The translations under genes were made by a program, and so were the position numbers. Positions 23,468 through 36,371 of a stretch of DNA of 64,000 nt are shown one piece after another. Under the pieces are notes generated by a model that was not told where the DNA came from, did not search any database, and was given only the letters and a program-made list of their open reading frames with translations. Each line of letters begins with the position of its first letter. The stretch's first letter is position 1. This stretch comes from Luzula sylvatica (taxonomy: Eukaryota; Streptophyta; Magnoliopsida; Poales; Juncaceae): assembly GCA_946800325.1 (NCBI GenBank), contig CAMPEJ010000004.1, forward strand, positions 248,001-312,000, in the 5' to 3' direction.

Positions 23468-25081
23468 AAATTTTGGTAAAATGTTATGTGGTAAAAGATA
23501 CGATTCAAATGATCTCAAAATACGTTATTTGAACTCCCCCAAAGCATAAACAGATTGTTTTGAATCGAAAAACAAACTGTCTTAGTGTTTATAAATTTTG
23601 GTGAAATGTTATCTGGAAAAAGATACGATTCAAATGATCTCAAAATACGTTATTTGAACTCCCCAAAGCATAAACAGATTGTTTTGAATCGAAAAACAAA
23701 CTTTCTTATTGTTTGTAAATTTTGGTGAAATGTTATGTGGTAAAATATACGATTCAAATGATCTCAAAATATGTTATTTGAACTCCCCAAAGCATAAACA
23801 GATTGTTTTGAATCGAAAAACAAACTTTCTTAGTGTTTGTAAATTTTGGTGAAATGTTATGTCGTAAAAGATACGATTCAAATGATCTCAAAATACGTTA
23901 TTTGAACTCCCCAAAGCATAAACAGATTGTTTTGAATCGAAAAACAAACTGTCTTAGTGTTTGTAAATTTTGGTGAAATGTTATATGGAAAAAGATACGA
24001 TTGAAATGATCTCAAAATACGTTATTTGAACTCCCCAAAGCATAAACAAATTGTTGTGAATCGAAAAACAAACTTTCTTAGTGTTTGTAAATTTTGGTAA
24101 AATGTTATGTGGTAAAAGATACGATTCAAATGATCTCAAAATACGTTATTTGAACTCCCCAAAGCATAAACAGATTGTTTTGAATCGAAAAACAAACTTT
24201 CTTACTGTTTGTAAATTTTGGTGAAATGTTATGTGGTAAAAGATACGATTCAAATGATCTCAAAATACGTTATTTGAACTCCCCAAAGCATAAACAAATT
24301 GTTTTGAATCGAAAAACAAACTTTCTTAGTGTTTGTAAATTTTGGTAAAATGTTATGTGGTAAAAGATACGATTCAAATGATCTCAAAATACATTATTTG
24401 AACTCCCCAAAGAATAAACAGATTGTTTTGAAATCGAAAAACAAACTTTCTTAGTGTTTGTAAATTTTGGTGAAATGTTATGTGGTAAAAGATACGATTC
24501 AAATGATCTGAAAATACGTTATTTGAACTCCCCAAAGCATAAACAAATTGTTTTGAATCGAAAAACAAACTTTCTTAGTGTTTGTAAATTTTGGTGAAAT
24601 GTTATGTGGTAAAAGATACGATTCAAATGATCTCAAAATACGTTATTTGAAATCCCCAAAGCATAAACAAATTGTTGTGAATCGAAAAACAAACTTTCTT
24701 AGTGTTTGTAAATTTTGGTGAAATGTTATGTGGTAAAAGATACGATTCGAATGATCTCAAAATACGTTATTTGAACTCCCCAAAGCATAAACAGATTGTT
24801 TTGAATCGAAAGACAAACTTTCTTAGTGTTTGTAAATTTTGGTGAAATGTTATGTGGTAAAAGATACGATTCGAATGATCTAAAAATATGTTATTTGAAC
24901 TCCCCAAAGCATAAACAGATTGTTTTGAATCGAAAAACAAACTTTCTTAGTGTTTGTAAATTTTGGTGAAATGTTATGTGGTAAAAGATACGATTCGAAT
25001 GATCTCAAAATACGTTATTTGAACTCCCCAAAGCATAAACAGATTGTTTTGAATCGAAAAACAAACTTTCTTAGTGTTTGT
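23468..25081 (+). repeat. 13-monomer HOR variant (1614 bp)
   Basis: Distant near-copy of 993-2605 with the same markers: 'cttactg', 'aaagaataaac' at 24409, 'gatctgaaaatacg', 'gaaatcccc' at 24649. It is one base longer because of an extra A in 'gttttgaaatcg' (24431-24433). Confidence 0.87.
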
Positions 25082-26694
25082 AAATTTTGGTAAAATGTTA
25101 TGTGGTAAAAGATACGATTCAAATGATCTCAAAATACGTTATTTGAACTCCCCCAAAGCATAAACAGATTGTTTTGAATCGAAAAACAAACTGTCTTAGT
25201 GTTTGTAAATTTTGGTGAAATGTTATCTGGAAAAAGATACGATTCAAATGATCTCAAAATACGTTATTTGAACTCCCCAAAGCATAAACAGATTGTTTTG
25301 AATCGAAAAACAAACTTTCTTAGTGTTTGTAAATTTTGGTGAAATGTTATGTGGTAAAATATACGATTCAAATGATCTCAAAATATGTTATTTGAACTCC
25401 CCAAAGCATAAACAGATTGTTTTGAATCGAAAAACAAACTTTCTTAGTGTTTGTAAATTTTGGTGAAATGTTATGTCGTAAAAGATACGATTCAAATGAT
25501 CTCAAAATACGTTATTTGAACACCCCAAAGCATAAACAGATTGTTTTGAATCGAAAAACAAACTGTCTTAGTGTTTGTAAATTTTGGTGAAATGTTATAT
25601 GGAAAAAGATACGATTGAAATGATCTCAAAATACGTTATTTGAACTCCCCAAAGCATAAACAAATTGTTGTGAATCGAAAAACAAACTTTCTTAGTGTTT
25701 GTAAATTTTGGTAAAATGTTATGTGTTAAAAGATACGATTCAAATGATCTCAAAATACGTTATTTGAACTCCCCAAAGCATAAACAGATTGTTTTGAATC
25801 GAAAAACAAACTTTCTTACTGTTTGTAAATTTTGGTGAAATGTTATGTGGTAAAAGATACGATTCAAATGATCTCAAAATACGTTATTTGAACTCCCCAA
25901 AGCATAAACAAATTGTTTTGAATCGAAAAACAAACTTTCTTAGTGTTTGTAAATTTTGGTAAAATGTTATGTGGTAAAAGATACGATTCAAATGATCTCA
26001 AAATACATTATTTGAACTCCCCAAAGCATAAACAGATTGTTTTGAATCGAAAAACAAACTTTCTTAGTGTTTGTAAATTTTGGTGAAATGTTATGTGGTA
26101 AAAGATACGATTCGAATGATCTCAAAATACGTTATTTGAACTCCCCAAAGCATAAACAGATTGTTTTGAATCGAAAAACAAACTTTCTTAGTGTTTGTAA
26201 ATTTTGGTGAAATGTTATGTGGTAAAAGATACGATTCGAATGATCTCAAAATACGTTATTTGAACTCCCCAAAGCATAAACATATTGTTTTGAATCGAAA
26301 AACAAACTTTCTTAGTGTTTGTAAATTTTGGTGAAATGTTATGTGGTAAAAGATACGATTCGAATGATCTCAAAATACGATATTTGAACTCCCCAAAGCA
26401 TAAACAGATTGTTTTGAATCGAAAAACAAACTTTCTTAGTGTTTGTAAATTTTGGTGAAATGTTATGTGGTAAAAGATACGATTCGAATGATCTAAAAAT
26501 ATGTTATTTGAACTCCCCAAAGCATAAACATATTGTTTTGAATCGAAAAACAAACTTTCTTAGTGTTTGTAAATTTTGGTGAAATGTTATGTGGTAAAAG
26601 ATACGATTCGAATGATCTCAAAATACGTTATTTGAACTCCCCAAAGCATAAACAGATTGTTTTGAATCGAAAAACAAACTTTCTTAGTGTTTGT
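25082..26694 (+). repeat. 13-monomer HOR, transition to domain B (1613 bp)
   Basis: It begins like the 13-mer (m1 to m5, then 'gtgttaaaag' but with four C's, then 'cttactg'). It ends with the block 26215-26553 whose 'tacgatatttg' and 'aacatattg' markers recur at 30929, 34403 and 37630 in domain B. It is therefore a fusion between the domain A and domain B types. Confidence 0.78.
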
Positions 26695-29423
26695 AAATTT
26701 TGGTAAAATGTTATGTGGTAAAAGATACGATTCAAATGATCTCAAAATACGTTATTTGAATTCCCCCAAAGCATAAACAGATTGTTTTGAATCGAAAAAC
26801 AAACTGTCTTAGTGTTTGTAAATTTTGGTGAAATGTTATCTGGAAAAAGATACGATTCAAATGATCTCAAAATACGTTATTTGAACTCCCCAAAGCATAA
26901 ACAGATTGTTTTGAATCGAAAAACAAACTTTCTTAGTGTTTGTAAATTTTGGTGAAATGTTATGTGGTAAAATATACGATTCAAATTATCTCAAAATATG
27001 TTATTTGAACTCCCCAAAGCATAAACAGATTGTTTTGAATCGAAAAACAAACTTTCTTAGTGTTTGTAAATTTTGGTGAAATGTTATGTCGTAAAAGATA
27101 CGATTCAAATGATCTCAAAATACGTTATTTGAACTCCCCAAAGCATAAACAAATTGTTTTGAATCGAAAAACAAACTGTCTTAGTGTTTGTAAATTTTGG
27201 TGAAATGTTATATGGAAAAAGATACGATTCAAATGATCTCAAAATACGTTATTTGAACTCCCCAAAGCATAAACAAGTTGTTTTGAATCGAAAAACAAAC
27301 TTTCTTAGTGTTTGTAAATTTTGGTGAAATGTTATGTGGTAAAAGATACGATTCAAATGATCTCAAAATACGTTATTTGAACTCCCCAAAGCATAAACAG
27401 ATTGTTTTGAATCGAAAAACAAACTTTCGTAGTGTTTGTAAATTTTGGTGAAATGTTATGTGGTAAAAGATACGATTCAAATGATCTCAAAATACATTAT
27501 TTGAACTCCCCAAAGCATAAACAGATTGTTTTGAATCGAAAAACAAACTTTCTTAGTGTTTGTAAATTTTGGTGAAATGTTATGTGGTAAAAGATACGAT
27601 TCAAATGATCTCAAAATACGTTATTTGAACTCCCCAAAGCATAAACAGATTGTTTTGAATCGAAAAACAAACTTTCTTAGTGTTTGTAAATTTTGGTGAA
27701 ATGTTATGTGGTAAAAGATACGATTCGAATGATCTCAAAATACGTTATTTGAACTCCCCAAAGCATAAACAGATTGTTTTGAATCGAAAAACAAACTTTC
27801 TTAGTGTTTGTAAATTTTGGTGAAATGTTATGTGGTAAAAGATACGATTCGAATTATCTCAAAATACGTTATTTGAACTCCCCAAAGCATAAACAGATTG
27901 TTTTGAATCGAAAAACAAACTTTCTTAGTGTTTGAAAATTTTGGTGAAATGTTATGTGGTAAAAGATACGATTCGAATGATCTAAAAATATGTTATTTGA
28001 ACTCCCCAAAGCATAAACAGATTGTTTTGAATCGAAAAACAAACTTTCTTAGTGTTTGTAAATTTTGGTGAAATGTTATGTGGTAAAAGATACGATTCGA
28101 ATGATCTCAAAATACGTTATTTGAACTCCCCAAAGCATAAACAGATTGTTTTGAATCGAAAAACAAACTTTCTTAGTGTTTGTAAATTTTGGTGAAATGT
28201 TATGTGGTAAAATATACGATTCAAATTATCTCAAAATATGTTATTTGAACTCCCCAAAGCATAAACAGATTGTTTTGAATCGAAAAACAAACTTTCTTAG
28301 TGTTTGTAAATTTTGGTGAAATGTTATGTCGTAAAAGATACGATTCAAATGATCTCAAAATACGTTATTTGAACTCCCCAAAGCATAAACAAATTGTTTT
28401 GAATCGAAAAACAAACTGTCTTAGTGTTTGTAAATTTTGGTGAAATGTTATATGGAAAAAGATACGATTCAAATGATCTCAAAATACGTTATTTGAACTC
28501 CCCAAAGCATAAACAAGTTGTTTTGAATCGAAAAACAAACTTTCTTAGTGTTTGTAAATTTTGGTGAAATGTTATGTGGTAAAAGATACGATTCAAATGA
28601 TCTCAAAATACGTTATTTGAACTCCCCAAAGCATAAACAGATTGTTTTGAATCGAAAAACAAACTTTCGTAGTGTTTGTAAATTTTGGTGAAATGTTATG
28701 TGGTAAAAGATACGATTCAAATGATCTCAAAATACATTATTTGAACTCCCCAAAGCATAAACAGATTGTTTTGAATCGAAAAACAAACTTTCTTAGTGTT
28801 TGTAAATTTTGGTGAAATGTTATGTGGTAAAAGATACGATTCAAATGATCTCAAAATACGTTATTTGAACTCCCCAAAGCATAAACAGATTGTTTTGAAT
28901 CGAAAAACAAACTTTCTTAGTGTTTGTAAATTTTGGTGAAATGTTATGTGGTAAAAGATACGATTCGAATGATCTCAAAATACGTTATTTGAACTCCCCA
29001 AAGCATAAACAGATTGTTTTGAATCGAAAAACAAACTTTCTTAGTGTTTGTAAATTTTGGTGAAATGTTATGTGGTAAAAGATACGATTCGAATTATCTC
29101 AAAATACGTTATTTGAACTCCCCAAAGCATAAACAGATTGTTTTGAATCGAAAAACAAACTTTCTTAGTGTTTGAAAATTTTGGTGAAATGTTATGTGGT
29201 AAAAGATACGATTCGAATGATCTAAAAATATGTTATTTGAACTCCCCAAAGCATAAACAGATTGTTTTGAATCGAAAAACAAACTTTCTTAGTGTTTGTA
29301 AATTTTGGTGAAATGTTATGTGGTAAAAGATACGATTCGAATGATCTCAAAATACGTTATTTGAACTCCCCAAAGCATAAACAGATTGTTTTGAATCGAA
29401 AAACAAACTTTCTTAGTGTTTGT
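26695..29423 (+). repeat. 22-mer: 12-mer with tandem 10-mer duplication
   Basis: 2729 bp, that is 22 x 124 + 1. Ten consecutive monomers (about 26943-28182) are repeated at 28183-29422 with an exact 1240-bp offset. The unit equals the domain B 12-mer plus this duplication. Confidence 0.9.
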
Positions 29424-32400
29424 AAATTTTGGTAAAATGTTATGTGGTAAAAGATACGATTCAAATGATCTCAAAATACGTTATTTGAACTCCCCCAAAG
29501 CACAAACAGATTGTTTTGAATCGAAAAACAAACTGTCTTAGTGTTTGTAAATTTTGGTGAAATGTTATCTGGAAAAAGATACGATTCAAATGATCTCAAA
29601 ATACGTTATTTGAACTCCCCAAAGCATAAACAGATTGTTTTGAATCGAAAAACAAACTTTTTTAGTGTTTGTAAATTTTGGTGAAATGTTATGTGGTAAA
29701 AGATACGATTCAAATGATCTCAAAATACGTTATTTGAACTCCCCAAAGCATAAACAGATTGTTTTGAATCGAAAAACAAACTTTCGTAGTGTTTGTAAAT
29801 TTTGGTGAAATGTTATGTGGTAAAAGATACGATTCAAATGATCTCAAAATACGTTATTTGAACTCCCCAAAGCATAAACAGATTGTTTTGAATCGAAAAA
29901 CAAACTTTCTTAGTGTTTGTAAATTTTGGAAAAATGTTATGTGGTAAAAGATACGATTGAAATGATCTCAAAATACGTTATTTGAACTCCCCAAAGCATA
30001 AACAGATTGTTTTGAATCGAAAAACAAACTTTCTTAGTGTTTGTAAATTTTGGTGAAATGTTATGTGGTAAAAGATACGATTCAAATGATCTCAAAATAC
30101 GTTATTTGAACTCCCCAAAGCATAAACAGATTGTTTTGAATCGAAAAACAAACTTTCTTAGTGTTTGTAAATTTTGGTGAAATGTTATGTGATAAAAGAT
30201 ATGATTCAAATGATCTCAAAATACGTTATTTGAACTCCCCAAAGCATAAACAGATTGTTTTGAATCGAAAAACAAACTTTCTTAGTGTTTGTAAATTTTG
30301 GTGAAATGTTATGTAGTAAAAGATACGATTCAAATGATCTCAAAATACGTTATTTGAACTCCCCAAAGCATAAACAGATTGTTTTGAATCGAAAAACAAA
30401 CTTTCTTAGTGTTTGTAAATTTTGGTAAAATGTTATGTGGTAAAAGATACGATTCAAATGATCTCAAAATACGTTATTTGAACTCCCCAAAGCATAAACA
30501 GATTGTTTTGAATCGAAAAACAAACTTTCTTACTGTTTGTAAATTTTGGTGAAATGTTATGTCGTAAAAGATACGATTCAAATGATCTCAAAATACGTTA
30601 TTTGAACTCCCCAAAGCATAAACAAATTGTTTTGAATCGAAAAACAAACTTTCTTAGTGTTTGTAAATTTTGGTAAAATGTTATGTGGTAAAAGATACGA
30701 TTCAAATGATCTCAAAATACATTATTTGAACTCCCCAAAGCATAAACAGATTGTTTTGAATCGAAAAACAAACTTTCTTAGTGTTTGTAAATTTTGGTGA
30801 AATGTTATGTGGTAAAAGATACGATTCAAATGATCTCAAAATACGTTATTTGAACTCCCCAAAGCATAAACAGATTGTTTTGAATCGAAAAACAAACTTT
30901 CTTAGTGTTTGTAAATTTTGGTGAAATGTTATGTGGTAAAAGATACGATTCGAATGATCTCAAAATACGTTATTTGAACTCCCCAAAGCATAAACATATT
31001 GTTTTGAATCGAAAAACAAACTTTCTTAGTGTTTGTAAATTTTGGTGAAATGTTATGTGGTAAAAGATACGATTCGAATGATCTCAAAATACGATATTTG
31101 AACTCCCCAAAGCATAAACAGATTGTTTTGAATCGAAAAACAAACTTTCTTACTGTTTGTAAATTTTGGTGAAATGTTATGTGGTAAAAGATACGATTCG
31201 AATGATCTAAAAATATGTTATTTGAACTCCCCAAAGCATAAACATATTGTTTTGAATCGAAAAACAAACTTTCTTAGTGTTTGTAAATTTTGGTGAAATG
31301 TTATGTGGTAAAAGATACGATTCGAATGATCTCAAAATACGTTATTTGAACTCCCCAAAGCATAAACAGATTGTTTTGAATCGAAAAACAAACTTTCTTA
31401 GTGTTTGTAAATTTTGGTAAAATGTTATGTGGTAAAAGATACGATTCAAATGATCTCAAAATACGTTATTTGAACTCCCCCAAAGCATAAACAGATTGTT
31501 TTGAATCGAAAAACAAACTGTCTTAGTGTTTGTAAATTTTGGTGAAATGTTATCTGGAAAAAGATACGATTCAAATGATCTCAAAATACGTTATTTGAAC
31601 TCCCCAAAGCATAAACAGATTGTTTTGAATCGAAAAACAAACTTTCTTAGTGTTTGTAAATTTTGGTGAAATGTTATGTGGTAAAATATACGATTCAAAT
31701 TATCTCAAAATATGTTATTTGAACTCCCCAAAGCATAAACAGATTGTTTTGAATCGAAAAACAAACTTTCTTAGTGTTTGTAAATTTTGGTGAAATGTTA
31801 TGTCGTAAAAGATACGATTCAAATGATCTCAAAATACGTTATTTGAACTCCCCAAAGCATAAACAAATTGTTTTGAATCGAAAAACAAACTGTCTTAGTG
31901 TTTGTAAATTTTGGTGAAATGTTATATGGAAAAAGATACGATTCAAATGATCTCAAAATACGTTATTTGAACTCCCCAAAGCATAAACAAGTTGTTTTGA
32001 ATCGAAAAACAAACTTTCTTAGTGTTTGTAAATTTTGGTGAAATGTTATGTGGTAAAAGATACGATTCAAATGATCTCAAAATACGTTATTTGAACTCCC
32101 CAAAGCATAAACAGATTGTTTTGAATCGAAAAACAAACTTTCGTAGTGTTTGTAAATTTTGGTGAAATGTTATGTGGTAAAAGATACGATTCAAATGATC
32201 TCAAAATACATTATTTGAACTCCCCAAAGCATAAACAGATTGTTTTGAATCGAAAAACAAACTTTCTTAGTGTTTGTAAATTTTGGTGAAATGTTATGTG
32301 GTAAAAGATACGATTCAAATGATCTCAAAATACGTTATTTGAACTCCCCAAAGCATAAACAGATTGTTTTGAATCGAAAAACAAACTTTCTTAGTGTTTG

Positions 32401-32897
32401 TAAATTTTGGTGAAATGTTATGTGGTAAAAGATACGATTCGAATGATCTCAAAATACGTTATTTGAACTCCCCAAAGCATAAACAGATTGTTTTGAATCG
32501 AAAAACAAACTTTCTTAGTGTTTGTAAATTTTGGTGAAATGTTATGTGGTAAAAGATACGATTCGAATTATCTCAAAATACGTTATTTGAACTCCCCAAA
32601 GCATAAACAGATTGTTTTGAATCGAAAAACAAACTTTCTTAGTGTTTGAAAATTTTGGTGAAATGTTATGTGGTAAAAGATACGATTCGAATGATCTAAA
32701 AATATGTTATTTGAACTCCCCAAAGCATAAACAGATTGTTTTGAATCGAAAAACAAACTTTCTTAGTGTTTGTAAATTTTGGTGAAATGTTATGTGGTAA
32801 AAGATACGATTCGAATGATCTCAAAATACGTTATTTGAACTCCCCAAAGCATAAACAGATTGTTTTGAATCGAAAAACAAACTTTCTTAGTGTTTGT
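29424..32897 (+). repeat. 28-monomer HOR copy 1 (3474 bp)
   Basis: 16-mer at 29424-31408 and 12-mer at 31409-32897. The first monomer carries 'cccccaaagcacaaac'. A private 'tttttagtg' occurs near 29660 and a private 'cttactg' near 31153. Confidence 0.88.
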
Positions 32898-35800
32898 AAA
32901 TTTTGGTAAAATGTTATGTGGTAAAAGATACGATTCAAATGATCTCAAAATACGTTATTTGAACTCCCCCAAAGCACAAACAGATTGTTTTGAATCGAAA
33001 AACAAACTGTCTTAGTGTTTGTAAATTTTGGTGAAATGTTATCTGGAAAAAGATACGATTCAAATGATCTCAAAATACGTTATTTGAACTCCCCAAAGCA
33101 TAAACAGATTGTTTTGAATCGAAAAACAAACTTTCTTAGTGTTTGTAAATTTTGGTGAAATGTTATGTGGTAAAAGATACGATTCAAATGATCTCAAAAT
33201 ACGTTATTTGAACTCCCCAAAGCATAAACAGATTGTTTTGAATCGAAAAACAAACTTTCGTAGTGTTTGTAAATTTTGGTGAAATGTTATGTGGTAAAAG
33301 ATACGATTCAAATGATCTCAAAATACGTTATTTGAACTCCCCAAAGCATAAACAGATTGTTTTGAATCGAAAAACAAACTTTCTTAGTGTTTGTAAATTT
33401 TGGAAAAATGTTATGTGGTAAAAGATACGATTGAAATGATCTCAAAATACGTTATTTGAACTCCCCAAAGCATAAACAGATTGTTTTGAATCGAAAAACA
33501 AACTTTCTTAGTGTTTGTAAATTTTGGTGAAATGTTATGTGGTAAAAGATACGATTCAAATGATCTCAAAATACGTTATTTGAACTCCCCAAAGCATAAA
33601 CAGATTGTTTTGAATCGAAAAACAAACTTTCTTAGTGTTTGTAAATTTTGGTGAAATGTTATGTGATAAAAGATATGATTCAAATGATCTCAAAATACGT
33701 TATTTGAACTCCCCAAAGCATAAACAGATTGTTTTGAATCGAAAAACAAACTTTCTTAGTGTTTGTAAATTTTGGTGAAATGTTATGTAGTAAAAGATAC
33801 GATTCAAATGATCTCAAAATACGTTATTTGAACTCCCCAAAGCATAAACAGATTGTTTTGAATCGAAAAACAAACTTTCTTAGTGTTTGTAAATTTTGGT
33901 AAAATGTTATGTGGTAAAAGATACGATTCAAATGATCTCAAAATACGTTATTTGTACTCCCCAAAGCATAAACAGATTGTTTTGAATCGAAAAACAAACT
34001 TTCTTACTGTTTGTAAATTTTGGTGAAATGTTATGTCGTAAAAGATACGATTCAAATGATCTCAAAATACGTTATTTGAACTCCCCAAAGCATAAACAAA
34101 TTGTTTTGAATCGAAAAACAAACTTTCTTAGTGTTTGTAAATTTTGGTAAAATGTTATGTGGTAAAAGATACGATTCAAATGATCTCAAAATACATTATT
34201 TGAACTCCCCAAAGCATAAACAGATTGTTTTGAATCGAAAAACAAACTTTCTTAGTGTTTGTAAATTTTGGTGAAATGTTATGTGGTAAAAGATACGATT
34301 CAAATGATCTCAAAATACGTTATTTGAACTCCCCAAAGCATAAACAGATTGTTTTGAATCGAAAAACAAACTTTCTTAGTGTTTGTAAATTTTGGTGAAA
34401 TGTTATGTGGTAAAAGATACGATTCGAATGATCTCAAAATACGTTATTTGAACTCCCCAAAGCATAAACATATTGTTTTGAATCGAAAAACAAACTTTCT
34501 TAGTGTTTGTAAATTTTGGTGAAATGTTATGTGGTAAAAGATACGATTCGAATGATCTCAAAATACGATATTTGAACTCCCCAAAGCATAAACAGATTGT
34601 TTTGAATCGAAAAACAAACTTTCTTAGTGTTTGTAAATTTTGGTGAAATGTTATGTGGTAAAAGATACGATTCGAATGATCTAAAAATATGTTATTTGAA
34701 CTCCCCAAAGCATAAACATATTGTTTTGAATCGAAAAACAAACTTTCTTAGTGTTTGTAAATTTTGGTGAAATGTTATGTGGTAAAAGATACGATTCGAA
34801 TGATCTCAAAATACGTTATTTGAACTCCCCAAAGCATAAACAGATTGTTTTGAATCGAAAAACAAACTTTCTTAGTGTTTGTAAATTTTGGTAAAATGTT
34901 ATGTGGTAAAAGATACGATTCAAATGATCTCAAAATACGTTATTTGAACTCCCCCAAAGCATAAACAGATTGTTTTGAATCGAAAAACAAACTGTCTTAG
35001 TGTTTGTAAATTTTGGTGAAATGTTATCTGGAAAAAGATACGATTCAAATGATCTCAAAATACGTTATTTGAACTCCCCAAAGCATAAACAGATTGTTTT
35101 GAATCGAAAAACTAACTTTCTTAGTGTTTGTAAATTTTGGTGAAATGTTATGTGGTAAAATATACGATTCAAATTATCTCAAAATATGTTATTTGAACTC
35201 CCCAAAGCATAAACAGATTGTTTTGAATCGAAAAACAAACTTTCTTAGTGTTTGTAAATTTTGGTGAAATGTTATGTCGTAAAAGATACGATTCAAATGA
35301 TCTCAAAATACGTTATTTGAACTCCCCAAAGCATAAACAAATTGTTTTGAATCGAAAAACAAACTGTCTTAGTGTTTGTAAATTTTGGTGAAATGTTATA
35401 TGGAAAAAGATACGATTCAAATGATCTCAAAATACGTTATTTGAACTCCCCAAAGCATAAACAAGTTGTTTTGAATCGAAAAACAAACTTTCTTAGTGTT
35501 TGTAAATTTTGGTGAAATGTTATGTGGTAAAAGATACGATTCAAATGATCTCAAAATACGTTATTTGAACTCCCCAAAGCATAAACAGATTGTTTTGAAT
35601 CGAAAAACAAACTTTCGTAGTGTTTGTAAATTTTGGTGAAATGTTATGTGGTAAAAGATACGATTCCAATGATCTCAAAATACATTATTTGAACTCCCCA
35701 AAGCATAAACAGATTGTTTTGAATCGAAAAACAAACTTTCTTAGTGTTTGTAAATTTTGGTGAAATGTTATGTGGTAAAAGATACGATTCAAATGATCTC

Positions 35801-36371
35801 AAAATACGTTATTTGAACTCCCCAAAGCATAAACAGATTGTTTTGAATCGAAAAACAAACTTTCTTAGTGTTTGTAAATTTTGGTGAAATGTTATGTGGT
35901 AAAAGATACGATTCGAATGATCTCAAAATACGTTATTTGAACTCCCCAAAGCATAAACAGATTGTTTTGAATCGAAAAACAAACTTTCTTAGTGTTTGTA
36001 AATTTTGGTGAAATGTTATGTGGTACAAGATACGATTCGAATTATCTCAAAATACGTTATTTGAACTCCCCAAAGCATAAACAGATTGTTTTGAATCGAA
36101 AAACAAACTTTCTTAGTGTTTGAAAATTTTGGTGAAATGTTATGTGGTAAAAGATACGATTCGAATGATCTAAAAATATGTTATTTGAACTCCCCAAAGC
36201 ATAAACAGATTGTTTTGAATCGAAAAACAAACTTTCTTAGTGTTTGTAAATTTTGGTGAAATGTTATGTGGTAAAAGATACGATTCGAATGATCTCAAAA
36301 TACGTTATTTGAACTCCCCAAAGCATAAACAGATTGTTTTGAATCGAAAAACAAACTTTCTTAGTGTTTGT
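32898..36371 (+). repeat. 28-monomer HOR copy 2 (3474 bp)
   Basis: 16-mer at 32898-34882 and 12-mer at 34883-36371. Very close to copy 1. Differences noticed include 'tttgtactcc' (about 33955), 'aaaaactaac' (about 35110), 'gattccaatg' (about 35665) and 'gtacaagatac' (about 36023). Confidence 0.88.

Larger units (their letters stand above)
1..26694 (+). repeat. HOR domain A (12-mer family, 1489 bp)
   Basis: This domain is recognised by marker monomers in fixed order. m1 has 'gtaaaatg', five C's and 'aaactgtctt' (125 bp). m2 has 'ctggaaaaag'. m3 has 'gtggtaaaatatacg' and 'aaatatg'. m4 has 'gtcgtaaaag'. m5 has 'atatgg', 'gattgaaatg' and 'gttgtgaatc'. m6 has 'gtgttaaaag' and 'cccgaaagc'. m7 and m8 are consensus copies. 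m9 has 'ttcgaat' and 'aacatattg'. m10 has 'ttcgaat'. m11 has 'ctaaaaatatg' and 'gtgttcgtaaa'. m12 has 'ttcgaat'. Twelve copies make 12 x 124 + 1 = 1489 bp, the spacing repeatedly measured between m2 copies. The m5-type 'gttgtgaatc' variant was seen only in this domain. Confidence 0.88.
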
